A stretch of DNA of 30,547 bases from JBDLSY01 sp043777895 (GTDB taxonomy: Bacteria; Pseudomonadota; Gammaproteobacteria; Burkholderiales; Burkholderiaceae_C), in assembly GCA_043777895.1 (NCBI GenBank), contig JAYWHD010000051.1, positions 1 to 30,547 of the forward strand. The letters are read 5' to 3'. Below are positions 1 through 9,120 of this stretch, one piece after another. Position 1 is the stretch's first letter. Each line of letters opens with the position of its first letter. Below the pieces are notes generated by a model that did not search any database, was not told the DNA's origin, and saw only the letters and a list, made by a program, of their open reading frames with translations. The translations under genes were made by a program, and so were the position numbers.

Positions 1-3000
1 CCACAAGCAACCAACGCTTGAAATTCTGACAAATTAACCCGCCCAGCGATTAAATCAGTCATAGTCACATCATAAGCCTCAAACCCTGCTTTTGTCCAAG
101 CATAAGCCATTTCAACCATTGAGTTAATACCTTGCTCACGCAAAATAGCTACCTTGGGACGGTATATAGTTAAGTTTTGATTATGGCTAATACTATTAGT
201 ATTAATAGTATTAGCCATAAAATTAAAAGTTAAATACTGATGCAAATATGGAATAGCGTAATCATCACGACCTATACGCTGTGCTTCTTGTAAAACCACA
301 TTGGCAGTATCACGTTGTGCCGTAAAATCAGCGGAAACGCTGTCCCAAATACGGTGTAAATCAGTGGTTTGTTGTGTATAAAACAACTCATCTTTATGGT
401 TATACAGAGCAATCGTGTTGTTACTCGTATTAATTTCTGTATTTGTATATGTATCTATACTATTATTTATAGTAGTATTTATATTGATAGCATTACCAAT
501 TTCAAAGGCAATCACGTTATTGTATTGAGCTATTTTTAAAAAAGTCTCTTTTTTATCTGATTTGATTTGAATAACCGCAGCAATCTCTTCATTAAATAAT
601 AAAGCAGCTATATTCGTTGTGTCCAAAGCAATAGAGGCTTCTTTTAAGTAAATTGCTAAACCACAACGCGTAGCAAAAGCCATTTCAGATAAAGTCACCC
701 AAAGCCCGCCATCAGACACATCGTGGTAAGCTAAAGTCATATCTGATTGACGAATTGTTTGAAAAGCATTCCACCAATTACGCATATCAGTACTGGTAAT
801 ATCGGGTGTCTCTACTGTATCAATTAAAGTATCTATTTGAATTAAAGTATCTATTTGTTGTGCCATACTTGCGGCTAAACGCGTATATTTATTCGCTTTT
901 AGTACCATAAGCGTTGTATTGATACTGCCTTCACAATGCATGAACGGTGTGAAGACAGTATTTTCACTTAGTTTTTTATATTTATGTTTATCGTCATTTA
1001 TATTTACATATACATTTGAAATACACGGCAGTGGTGCATAAGCAGTGACCACCAAACTGACTGGCGAAATCACTACACCACCCGATGAATTAACTTGCAT
1101 AGACAATGAATCTTTACCGACTGGAACACCTAAATTCATATCACGACAAAAGCTGGCCGTTGCTTCAACCGTTGCGTATAAAGCAGCATCTTGTTCTGGC
1201 TGGTTTGCTGCCGCCATCCAATTACAAGACAACTTAATACTATCTAAAGAAAATACGGGGGCAGCCGCTAAGTTGGTTAAGGCTTCGGCTACTGCCATAC
1301 GGCCACTGGCTGCTGGATTAAATACAGCCAAGGGTGTACGTTCCCCCATACTGGCTGCCTCGGCTTGCACACTAGAATAGTCTAATAATGTGACTGCACA
1401 ATCGGCAACAGGCTCTTGCCATGGACCAACCATAGGGTCACGGTGAATATATCCCCCTACTGTTCTATCACCAATCGTGATTAAAAAACGTTTACTGGCT
1501 ACAGTAGGGTGCTTTAGAATACTTTCAAACAAAGATGTATTTACATTGTTTATATTATTAGTAATATTAGTAATATTACTTGTCATTTTATCCGTGAGTA
1601 ACCGCACCGCATTAACAGCACGTTGTAACTTGTCTTTTTTACCTAACAATGCGTCCATATTCCAATTTACTACCAAAGTATTGTCTTGTTGCTTAACTTG
1701 GAATTGTTTACATTCAGTAGCAACACCAATATGGGCAACAGGACAACGCTCACGCTGACATAAAGATTCAAACCGTGACCAATCTTCGGGAGCAATCGCT
1801 AAACTATAGCGTTCTTGTGATTCATTGCACCAAGCTTCTAAAGCACTTAAACCTGTTTCACCTAAAGGAATTTTATCTAAGCTAATCTCTGCCCCTAAAC
1901 CATCAGCATCAACAATTTCAGGAAAAGCGTTGGATAAACCACCCGCCCCCACATCATGAATACTACGAATTGGATTAGTATCACCTAACGCCATACACGC
2001 ATTAATCACCATTTGAGCACGGCGTTGCATCTCGGCATTGTCGCGTTGAACCGAATTAAAATCTAAAGCAACCGTATTCTGCCCCGAAGCCATACTGCTT
2101 GCAGCCCCGCCCCCAACTCCAATTTTTAAACCAGGACCACCCAACTGAATCAAATAATCGCCCGCCCTAACGGTTTGTTTGGCTGCGTGTTGAGCATCAA
2201 TAGTACCCCAACCCGCTGCTAGCATAATGGGTTTATGATAACCCCACGATGTATTAAAAATATTTGATTCATAAGCACGCCAATAACCACCTAAAGCGGG
2301 ACGACCAAACTCATTGTTAAAAGCCGCTGCACCTAAAGGTCCTTCAAGCATAATTTGCGTTGGGGTCGCTAAATGGCTAGGCGTTTTCGCATCTAACAAA
2401 GAAGTAGTAAAGCCCGTAAAGCCTGCACGTGGCTGGGCTCCACGCCCAGTTGCACCTTCATCACGAATTTCACCACCCGCCCCTGTTGCAGCCCCTGAAT
2501 AAGGACTAATTGCAGTGGGGTGGTTATGCGTTTCAGCTTTTAACACGGCATGAACAGGCACGGCTTTAGTCGTATATTTACCCAAAGAATCAGGGCGAAA
2601 ACGTTCAACAGTCGCTGTACCAATCACTGCAGAATTATCAGAATAAGCAACTATTGTTCCTTGCGGTGTATGGGCGTGCGTGGTACGAATGTGACCAAAC
2701 ATTGACAAAGGCTGTAATACACCGTCTACTGTATAAATAGAGTTAAAAATTTTATGACGGCAATGTTCACTATTGGCTTGTGCAAACATCATTAACTCGG
2801 CATCAGTCGGATCACGCTGTATTGCAGAAAAATGTAGGTATAAATCATTTATCTCTGCTACTGATAATGCCAAACCAAGCTTATTATTAATAGACTCTAT
2901 CGCCGACTTACCTTCTTTTAAAACAGGGACACTATAATTATTTGAAACCGTCTGTTGATTCAATACAACGCAGCTGTCTGCTATATTAGTGTGAATGCTT

Positions 3001-3410
3001 TGGGTCATTTTGTCGTATAAAGCCTCAATAAGCATTGCTTGTTTATCAGCAGGAATAGCCTGTAAGTCATATGCTTTAACTAATTCTAGCCGTAAATCTG
3101 CTACACCACATTGTGCTGCAATATCAGATGCCTTGCTACTCCAAGGCGACAACGTTCCCATACGAGAAGTAACAACAGCTTGAGCCACAGTCGGTGGGCT
3201 ATGATTAACCGTTGCACCAAGCAATGACATTAAAGTCGCTTGCTGATTAGTATCTAAAACTGCACTTTTTTGGACTTGTACCCAAATATGCGTAGTGAAA
3301 GGGATTGTAAATCCTAATACAGTATGGGTATGAGGATTAGATGTAGAATTGGAGGATACAGTAAATAAAGTAAGCGGTAAAATTGAAACTGGCAAAGATG
3401 AGTTAAGCAT
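1..3410 (-). CDS. purL: Phosphoribosylformylglycinamidine synthase (FGAM synthase), C-terminus cut by window edge
   Basis: Catalyses the ATP- and glutamine-dependent conversion of FGAR to FGAM in de novo purine synthesis, in the cytoplasm. Reading back from 3410, about 1136 residues are open. Visible are the N-terminal PurS-like region, the SEHCRHKIFN motif (around 2755-2780), the AETHNHPTAI and GAATGAGGEIRDEGATGRG synthase motifs, a second synthase half, and the start of the glutaminase domain (VAILREQGINS). The window ends just before the expected catalytic-Cys motif of that domain. This is the large, single-chain form typical of proteobacteria (about 1300 residues). Asn/Thr-rich stretches absent from the usual family pattern occur near 183-218, 411-497, 955-1015 and 1545-1595. 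The ATG at 3410 has no clear Shine-Dalgarno and lies 38 bp from the divergent ligA start. Identity is very secure; the exact start is less so. Confidence 0.97.
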   Translation of the reverse strand, partial: MLNSSLPVSILPLTLFTVSSNSTSNPHTHTVLGFTIPFTTHIWVQVQKSAVLDTNQQATLMSLLGATVNHSPPTVAQAVVTSRMGTLSPWSSKASDIAAQCGVADLRLELVKAYDLQAIPADKQAMLIEALYDKMTQSIHTNIADSCVVLNQQTVSNNYSVPVLKEGKSAIESINNKLGLALSVAEINDLYLHFSAIQRDPTDAELMMFAQANSEHCRHKIFNSIYTVDGVLQPLSMFGHIRTTHAHTPQGTIVAYSDNSAVIGTATVERFRPDSLGKYTTKAVPVHAVLKAETHNHPTAISPYSGAATGAGGEIRDEGATGRGAQPRAGFTGFTTSLLDAKTPSHLATPTQIMLEGPLGAAAFNNEFGRPALGGYWRAYESNIFNTSWGYHKPIMLAAGWGTIDAQHAAKQTVRAGDYLIQLGGPGLKIGVGGGAASSMASGQNTVALDFNSVQRDNAEMQRRAQMVINACMALGDTNPIRSIHDVGAGGLSNAFPEIVDADGLGAEISLDKIPLGETGLSALEAWCNESQERYSLAIAPEDWSRFESLCQRERCPVAHIGVATECKQFQVKQQDNTLVVNWNMDALLGKKDKLQRAVNAVRLLTDKMTSNITNITNNINNVNTSLFESILKHPTVASKRFLITIGDRTVGGYIHRDPMVGPWQEPVADCAVTLLDYSSVQAEAASMGERTPLAVFNPAASGRMAVAEALTNLAAAPVFSLDSIKLSCNWMAAANQPEQDAALYATVEATASFCRDMNLGVPVGKDSLSMQVNSSGGVVISPVSLVVTAYAPLPCISNVYVNINDDKHKYKKLSENTVFTPFMHCEGSINTTLMVLKANKYTRLAASMAQQIDTLIQIDTLIDTVETPDITSTDMRNWWNAFQTIRQSDMTLAYHDVSDGGLWVTLSEMAFATRCGLAIYLKEASIALDTTNIAALLFNEEIAAVIQIKSDKKETFLKIAQYNNVIAFEIGNAININTTINNSIDTYTNTEINTSNNTIALYNHKDELFYTQQTTDLHRIWDSVSADFTAQRDTANVVLQEAQRIGRDDYAIPYLHQYLTFNFMANTINTNSISHNQNLTIYRPKVAILREQGINSMVEMAYAWTKAGFEAYDVTMTDLIAGRVNLSEFQALVAC
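181..220. repeat. Perfect 18-bp inverted repeat inside purL
   Basis: Arms at 181-198 and 203-220 are exact reverse complements around a 4-base centre (gtat). The repeat encodes the Asn/Thr/Ser/Ile-rich linker just before the glutaminase domain of PurL. The transcript could form a long AT-rich hairpin. It is probably a slippage or template-switch product tolerated in a linker. Confidence 0.85.
822..857. repeat. Two tandem 18-bp units in purL
   Basis: Two identical 18-bp copies (822-839 and 840-857) are in frame and give a duplicated six-residue peptide (QIDTLI twice) in PurL. It looks like a recent in-frame duplication in a surface segment. Confidence 0.85.
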
Positions 3411-3438
3411 ATTTATTAAAATTTTTTGAATTTTTTCT

Positions 3439-3442
3439 GGAG
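3439..3442 (+). promoter_or_regulatory. Ribosome binding site that decides the ligA start
   Basis: GGAG lies six bases before the ATG at 3449. It directly abuts the alternative in-frame ATG at 3443, which is too close to be used. The start at 3449 is therefore preferred. Confidence 0.6.
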
Positions 3443-3448
3443 ATGTTT

Positions 3449-5563
3449 ATGAGTGATTCTAGTGATTCTTCTAATGATTCTGATAGTTCTGATTTAAAAC
3501 ACAATTCTTTTTTTTTAGAACATACGCACCTATCTGAACAATTGCGTAAATATAATCACGCCTATTATAATTTAGATGAGCCATTAGTATCTGATGCAGA
3601 ATATGATGCGTTGTATATTGCTTTAGAAAATCTAGAATCGCAAAAGCCTGCATTGCGTTTGCCTGATTCTTTAACACAAACCGTTAATGCTTCAGATATA
3701 TTTGCTGATGTACTCCATGCCCAACCCATGCTGTCATTAAACAACCTATTTACAGTAGATGAACTGTATAAATTTGATAAACGTTGTCAAGACAATTTAA
3801 GCGATGCAACAGATACACTGATTGAGTATGCTGCTGAATTAAAGTTTGATGGTTTAGCCCTGTCATTAAGGTATGAACAAGGCCATTTAGTACAGGCAGT
3901 AACCCGAGGAAACGGCACAATGGGAGAAAATGTAACCCATAACGCCAAAATGATTAGTAATATTCCTATACTTTTAACACCGCTAGACACAGTTCAGTTC
4001 CCTGAACTATTAGAAATACGTGGCGAAGCGTTAATGACCCATGCTGATTTTATAGCCTTAAATAAAAAACAAGCAAGCCAACAAAAAAAGTTATTTGTTA
4101 ATCCACGCAATGCTGCTGCGGGTAGTTTACGTCAATTAAATGCCAACCTGTCTAAGCAACGGCCTTTAAATTTTTACGCGTATGCAATTGGTGAACACAG
4201 TTTACACGCATCTTTGCCAAAAACGCATTCTGATACACTTAAGTTATTGCAAGACTATGGCTTACCAGTATATCAATTACCTACTGTATGTCATACAGCA
4301 TTAGAGCTACACACTTTTTTTGAAGCAACATTAAAAAACCGAGATAACTTGCCTTTTGATATTGATGGCGTAGTCTACAAATTAAATAAATATACGCAAC
4401 AAGTACACTTAGGCAATGTATCACGTGCACCACGTTGGGCCATAGCGCATAAATTTCCTGCTCAAGAAATGCACACTACTTTATTAGCCATAGACATACA
4501 AGTAGGCAGAACAGGCGTATTAACACCTGTTGGACGTTTATCACCTGTATTCGTTGGGGGTGTAACAGTCACCAATGCAACATTGCATAATCAAACAGAG
4601 ATTCAACGCAAGCAACTAATGATAGGTGACACTGTTGTTGTCCGTCGAGCAGGTGATGTTATTCCTGAAATTACTATGGCAGTCAAAGAGTTACGCACCC
4701 ATGAATATATACCCTATCATATTCCATACATTTGTCCAGCGTGTCAATCACCCGCAGTAGCAGACAATGACAGTGTACAGATTCGTTGTAGCAATATATT
4801 AAATTGTCCCGCACAACTCAAACAAGGTATTGCACACTTTGTACAACGGCGTGCAATGGATATTGAAGGTATGGGCGATAAAATAATTGATACTTTAGTT
4901 AATTTAGGTTGGTTATCCAGTATCGCAGATATATTTGACCCTGCTATCATAAACACGATACGTTTAGCCGATTTAGAACGTTTTGGTGAAAAAAGAGCCA
5001 ATAACTTATTAGCAGCCATTGAAACTGCAAAAACAAGACCTTTTGATAAGTTTTTATACGGTTTAGGTATTCGTCATGTCGGTGAATCTACAGCACGCGA
5101 TTTGGCTAAAATATTTAGTAACCTTAAAATATTAGAAAAAATCACTTTAGAGCAGTTACAAACCATACCTGATATAGGTGAAGTAGTCGCACGTAGCATT
5201 GTGAATTATTTTTCAAACCCAGCAATACAACAATTATTAGTACGTATCACCAGTTTAGGAGTCATACCGACAGAATTAATACACAATCCAGTCACGATCC
5301 AGACTATTACTACTATACAGCCTTTAAAACAGCCTTTACTGAATAAAAGTGTAGTGATTACAGGCACTTTATCATCAATGACTCGCGATGAAGCCGCCGA
5401 AAAATTACGTTTGTTAGGGGCTAAGGTATCGGGTAGCGTCAGTAAAAATACTGATTTTTTATTGGCTGGCGAAGCGGCTGGCAGTAAGCTAGAAAAAGCT
5501 CAGTCATTGAATGTAACTGTCGTTGATGAAGATTGGTTGGCAACAATGTTACATTCAATGTGA
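3449..5563 (+). CDS. ligA: NAD-dependent DNA ligase LigA
   Basis: Seals nicks in duplex DNA during replication and repair, using NAD+ as adenylate donor. With the start at 3449 the protein is 704 residues, slightly longer than the usual ~670. The order is: a Ser/Asp-rich N-terminal extension of about 17 residues; domain Ia (HAYYNLDEPLVSDAEYD); the adenylation domain with ELKFDG, whose Lys (about residue 132) accepts AMP; the OB fold (VGRTGVLTPVGRL); a four-Cys zinc finger (CPAC ... CSNILNC, from about residue 429); helix-hairpin-helix repeats; and a C-terminal BRCT domain (about 625-704). All catalytic signatures look intact. It is divergent from purL and converges on acnB with a 16-bp gap. 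The extension is encoded by repeated GAT-TCT-like codons and is unlikely to matter for catalysis. Confidence 0.97.
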   Translation: MSDSSDSSNDSDSSDLKHNSFFLEHTHLSEQLRKYNHAYYNLDEPLVSDAEYDALYIALENLESQKPALRLPDSLTQTVNASDIFADVLHAQPMLSLNNLFTVDELYKFDKRCQDNLSDATDTLIEYAAELKFDGLALSLRYEQGHLVQAVTRGNGTMGENVTHNAKMISNIPILLTPLDTVQFPELLEIRGEALMTHADFIALNKKQASQQKKLFVNPRNAAAGSLRQLNANLSKQRPLNFYAYAIGEHSLHASLPKTHSDTLKLLQDYGLPVYQLPTVCHTALELHTFFEATLKNRDNLPFDIDGVVYKLNKYTQQVHLGNVSRAPRWAIAHKFPAQEMHTTLLAIDIQVGRTGVLTPVGRLSPVFVGGVTVTNATLHNQTEIQRKQLMIGDTVVVRRAGDVIPEITMAVKELRTHEYIPYHIPYICPACQSPAVADNDSVQIRCSNILNCPAQLKQGIAHFVQRRAMDIEGMGDKIIDTLVNLGWLSSIADIFDPAIINTIRLADLERFGEKRANNLLAAIETAKTRPFDKFLYGLGIRHVGESTARDLAKIFSNLKILEKITLEQLQTIPDIGEVVARSIVNYFSNPAIQQLLVRITSLGVIPTELIHNPVTIQTITTIQPLKQPLLNKSVVITGTLSSMTRDEAAEKLRLLGAKVSGSVSKNTDFLLAGEAAGSKLEKAQSLNVTVVDEDWLATMLHSM

Positions 5564-5579
5564 TTTATATTTTTTAAAT

Positions 5580-8204
5580 TTAAGATTTGAGGCTATCAGC
5601 CTGTGCATTAAACACTGGCATTTCATTAAAGTTCATATATTGATAAATATGCACACTTTGAGCATTGACAACGCCCATATCAGCTAAATACTCTGTTTTA
5701 GTGGGAATACGCCCTAGTTTTGCACAAATAGCAGCCAACTCTGCACTACCTAAATATACATTAGTATTTTTGCCTAAGCGGTTTGGGAAGTTTCGCGTAG
5801 ACGTAGACATAACTGTTGCTCCTTCTTTAACTTGTGCTTGATTGCCCATACACAAGCTGCAACCTGGCATTTCTACCCTTGCTCCAGCACTACCAAATAC
5901 GCCATAATGCCCTTCATCGGACAACTGTGCCGCGTCCATTTTAGTCGGCGGTGCAATCCATAATTTAGCAGGCATATCTCGCTTACCTTCTAATAATTTA
6001 CTGGCGGCACGAAAGTGTCCAATATTTGTCATACAACTTCCAATAAACACTTCATCAATCACTGCATTAGCCACTTCTGATAAAGTTTTAGCATCATCTG
6101 GATCATTCGGACAACATACAATGGGTTCGGTAATTTCAGCCAAATCAATGTCAATCACAGCAGCATAGTGTGCATCGGCATCGGCTTTTAATAGACTCGG
6201 GGCAGACAACCAGTCTTGCATTTCTTTGACACGACGCATAATCGTACGGGCATCGGCGTACCCATTAGCCACCATACTTTTTAATAAAACAATGTTTGAT
6301 TTTAAATACTCTTCAATGGGTGCAGTATTTAAAGCCACAGTACACCCAGCCGCACTGCGTTCGGCTGACGCATCAGCTAATTCAAAGGCTTGCTCAATTT
6401 TTAAATCAGCTAAACCTTCAATTTCTAAAATGCGTCCAGAAAAAATATTGACTTTACCTTGTTTCGCAACGGTTAAATGCCCTGTTTTAATCGCATACAG
6501 TGGAATCGCATGAACCAAATCACGTAAAGTTACGCCCGGTTGCATCACGCCTTTAAAACGTACCAAGACAGATTCAGGCATATCTAACGGCATAACGCCC
6601 GTTGCCGCCGCAAACGCAACTAAACCCGAACCCGCTGGAAAACTAATTCCAATCGGAAAACGAGTATGGCTATCACCGCCTGTACCCACCGTATCTGGCA
6701 GCAACATACGGTTTAACCAGCTATGAATAATTCCATCGCCTGGACGCAAACTAATACCGCCACGTGTACTCATAAATTCAGGCAACTCGTGGTGGGTCTT
6801 AACATCAACGGGCTTTGGATAAGCCGCAGTATGACAAAATGACTGCATCACTAAATCAGCTGAAAATCCTAAACACGCTAAATCTTTTAACTCATCACGC
6901 GTCATCGGCCCAGTCGTGTCTTGTGAACCGACTGAAGTCATCGCTGGTTCACAATAAGTACCCGGCAACATACCTTGTTGTACCCCGTTTATCTCGAGCA
7001 ATCCACACGCACGCCCCACCATTTTTTGTGCCAAAGTAAAGCCTTTGCCTGTCGCCTTAGGCACATCAGGCAAACGAAATAAAGTACTCACAGGCAAGCC
7101 TAAAGCAATACGGGCTTTAGCGGTTAAACCACGGCCAATAATTAATGGGATTCGCCCACCTGCCCTTACCTCATCGTATAACACATCGCTTTTTAAGCTA
7201 AACTCGGCAATGACTTGACCTTCTTTATACGCCTTACCTTCATAAGGACGCAACTCAATTAAATCACCCATCGCCATATTAGATACATCTAACTCAATCG
7301 GTAGTGCTCCCGCATCTTCCATCGTGTTATAAAAAATAGGGGCTATTTTATTGCCTAAACACACACCACCAAACTTTTTATTGGGAATAAACGGAATGTT
7401 TTGCCCCGTAAACCACAGCACACTGTTAGTCGCTGATTTACGGCTTGAACCCGTACCCACAACATCACCAACATAAGCGACCACTGCCCCCGATGCTTGA
7501 GCCTTGGCATGTAACTCATTAATAAATTGAATCGGTCCACGCTGACCATCTGTTTCAGGCGTAATGCCATCGCGTTTATTTTTAAGCATTGCCAAGGCAT
7601 GCAAAGGAATATCTGGACGACTCCATGCATCAGGTGCGGGCGATAAATCATCAGTATTGGTTTCACCAGTGACTTTAAATACAATCAAAGGAATACTGTG
7701 CGGCACTTCTGGACGGCTAGTAAACCATTCGGCATCAGCCCAGCTGTGTAATATTGTTTGGGCGTTTACTCTGCCTACTGATTGACCTTGCTTAGCCTTT
7801 TCCACTACATCATAAAACTGGTCAAACATCAATAAAGTTTTCTTTAAAGCATCGGCTGCAATACTGCCTACTTGCACATCGTCTAACAACTGAACCAAGG
7901 GGCTAATATTATACCCGCCCAACATTGTACCTAACAGGTGCGTCGCCATTTCACGGCTAATTGACGGGCATATTTCTGTGCCTAAAGCCACAGCAGCTAA
8001 ATAAGAAGCTTTGACTTTAGCTGCATTGTCTACGCCTGCGGGTACCCGTTGCGATAATAACTCTACTAAAAAATCGGCTTCACCAGCAGGCGGATTTTTT
8101 AGCAACTCAATGAGGTCAGCCGTTTGTTGAGCCGTCAAAGGTAACGGTGGAATACCTAAGACAGCGCGTTCGGCAATATGAGTACGGTAAGTATGCAGCA
8201 TCAT
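5580..8204 (-). CDS. acnB: Bifunctional aconitate hydratase 2 / 2-methylisocitrate dehydratase AcnB
   Basis: Interconverts citrate and isocitrate through cis-aconitate in the TCA cycle using a [4Fe-4S] cluster; the B type can also hydrate 2-methylaconitate. The 874 residues match AcnB length (about 865 in E. coli). The N-terminus (MLHTYRTHIAERA) has the typical AcnB start, followed by a HEAT-like domain, then the swivel domain before domains 1-3, the arrangement diagnostic of the B type. Cluster ligands are visible as SCMTN (Cys near residue 724) and CSLCMGNQ (near 780-785). There are two adjacent ATGs, at 8204 and 8201; the second aligns best with other AcnB proteins. An AAGGA lies nine bases upstream of the first, so either start is possible. 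It appears monocistronic, with a repeat-rich 181-bp leader side. Confidence 0.97.
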   Translation of the reverse strand: MMLHTYRTHIAERAVLGIPPLPLTAQQTADLIELLKNPPAGEADFLVELLSQRVPAGVDNAAKVKASYLAAVALGTEICPSISREMATHLLGTMLGGYNISPLVQLLDDVQVGSIAADALKKTLLMFDQFYDVVEKAKQGQSVGRVNAQTILHSWADAEWFTSRPEVPHSIPLIVFKVTGETNTDDLSPAPDAWSRPDIPLHALAMLKNKRDGITPETDGQRGPIQFINELHAKAQASGAVVAYVGDVVGTGSSRKSATNSVLWFTGQNIPFIPNKKFGGVCLGNKIAPIFYNTMEDAGALPIELDVSNMAMGDLIELRPYEGKAYKEGQVIAEFSLKSDVLYDEVRAGGRIPLIIGRGLTAKARIALGLPVSTLFRLPDVPKATGKGFTLAQKMVGRACGLLEINGVQQGMLPGTYCEPAMTSVGSQDTTGPMTRDELKDLACLGFSADLVMQSFCHTAAYPKPVDVKTHHELPEFMSTRGGISLRPGDGIIHSWLNRMLLPDTVGTGGDSHTRFPIGISFPAGSGLVAFAAATGVMPLDMPESVLVRFKGVMQPGVTLRDLVHAIPLYAIKTGHLTVAKQGKVNIFSGRILEIEGLADLKIEQAFELADASAERSAAGCTVALNTAPIEEYLKSNIVLLKSMVANGYADARTIMRRVKEMQDWLSAPSLLKADADAHYAAVIDIDLAEITEPIVCCPNDPDDAKTLSEVANAVIDEVFIGSCMTNIGHFRAASKLLEGKRDMPAKLWIAPPTKMDAAQLSDEGHYGVFGSAGARVEMPGCSLCMGNQAQVKEGATVMSTSTRNFPNRLGKNTNVYLGSAELAAICAKLGRIPTKTEYLADMGVVNAQSVHIYQYMNFNEMPVFNAQADSLKS

Positions 8205-8249
8205 AAATATAAATCCTTATATAAGTTCATTCAGCGATAAGTAGCTAAT

Positions 8250-8273
8250 TAAGTCATTAGTTAAGTCATTAGT
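8250..8273. repeat. Two tandem 12-bp units upstream of acnB
   Basis: The unit taagtcattagt occurs twice without a gap, about 50 bp upstream of the acnB start. No regulator site is recognised in it. Confidence 0.8.
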
Positions 8274-8341
8274 AAACAATAATATCAAATACTATCAGCA
8301 CAGTAAACTAAGTAATTATTAGGTAATTAAGTATCAATAAG

Positions 8342-8374
8342 ATTATAAATATATTATAAATATATTATAAATAT
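8342..8374. repeat. Three tandem 11-bp units
   Basis: The unit attataaatat is repeated three times just beyond the stop codon of the hypothetical gene at 8386-9066. It is pure AT and non-coding. It could be a VNTR. Confidence 0.85.
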
Positions 8375-8385
8375 AATTTATATTT

Positions 8386-9066
8386 TTAAGGTGCTATCTT
8401 AATAGTAGGTATCGTTTCTATTCCAGTAATAGGCGTTGCAACAGCGGGTAATACAGCATCACTAGAGCTATTTATAGGCAATATTGGCATATCGGTAGTC
8501 AATAGCGATGCCTTTGATTTTAAAGCCGTTACAGGTATATCCGATATAGATGGCGGTATTTTAGGCTGGCAGTCATCTAAAATACGGCTGCCTATTTGAC
8601 TATTAAACAACATACTCTTAACCGACAATTGCAACCAAAACAAATTAGCAGCTTTACTTTCTAAACGCACTGCCCCAGTATTTGAGGCTGTCGCTAAAAA
8701 TAGGTATGTTTTACCGTTTTGCTGCACATCAACATAACCCGGATAATCTGTACGTGGGGTGAGTGTAATTGTTTTTTGCCCAAAGCACTGATATTGCCCT
8801 GAAACAACCCAGCGAGCTATTTGCTGAACATCTTGAGTTTGCTCAACAAACACTGGCACAATCGGTATTATTATTTTAATTGGATTAGCTAATTTTACTT
8901 TTTTAATAGTATTTACTTTTTTAGTCACTTTAGCAGTTTTAGTAATACTAATTTTACTGATTTTTTTAGTTTTCAGTGGTAATTTTGACCACGCAGGCAT
9001 AGTAAACAATAAACTGGCTAACAAAGTAGAAATAGTAGAAATAATGAAGGTATATTTTTTTTTCAT
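8386..9066 (-). CDS. Exported hypothetical protein with Lys-rich linker
   Basis: Function unknown. The 226-residue product starts with a clear signal peptide (Lys-rich start, hydrophobic core, cleavage likely after the Ala-Trp-Ser near residue 27), so it is probably periplasmic. Residues 28-64 carry 13 lysines among Thr, Ile and Val. A compact domain follows (about 86-168) with SGQYQCFGQKTITL, GAVRLES and WLQLSVKSMLF motifs; Cys94 and Cys166 bracket it and could form a disulfide. From memory, this core resembles a conserved exported protein family of Burkholderiales with GAVRLED and WLQLANKSML motifs, and loosely recalls MliC-type lysozyme inhibitor folds. Neither link is tested. The C-terminal 55 residues are Pro/Ser/Thr-rich. 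Expression is separate from acnB, about 180 bp away. Confidence 0.8.
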   Translation of the reverse strand: MKKKYTFIISTISTLLASLLFTMPAWSKLPLKTKKISKISITKTAKVTKKVNTIKKVKLANPIKIIIPIVPVFVEQTQDVQQIARWVVSGQYQCFGQKTITLTPRTDYPGYVDVQQNGKTYLFLATASNTGAVRLESKAANLFWLQLSVKSMLFNSQIGSRILDDCQPKIPPSISDIPVTALKSKASLLTTDMPILPINSSSDAVLPAVATPITGIETIPTIKIAP

Positions 9067-9120
9067 TTTAATATAAGGTATAAAAACTAAAGTTAAAACG
9101 CACTAAAAAGCCACAGCTTT

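Noticed and set aside
1045..1380. Plus-strand open frame of 111 codons
   Set aside because: It lies wholly antisense to well-conserved purL sequence and its translation matches no family pattern.
8250..8374. Possible CRISPR or iteron array
   Set aside because: Units are directly adjacent, too short and only two or three per array, with no spacers and no cas or replication genes.
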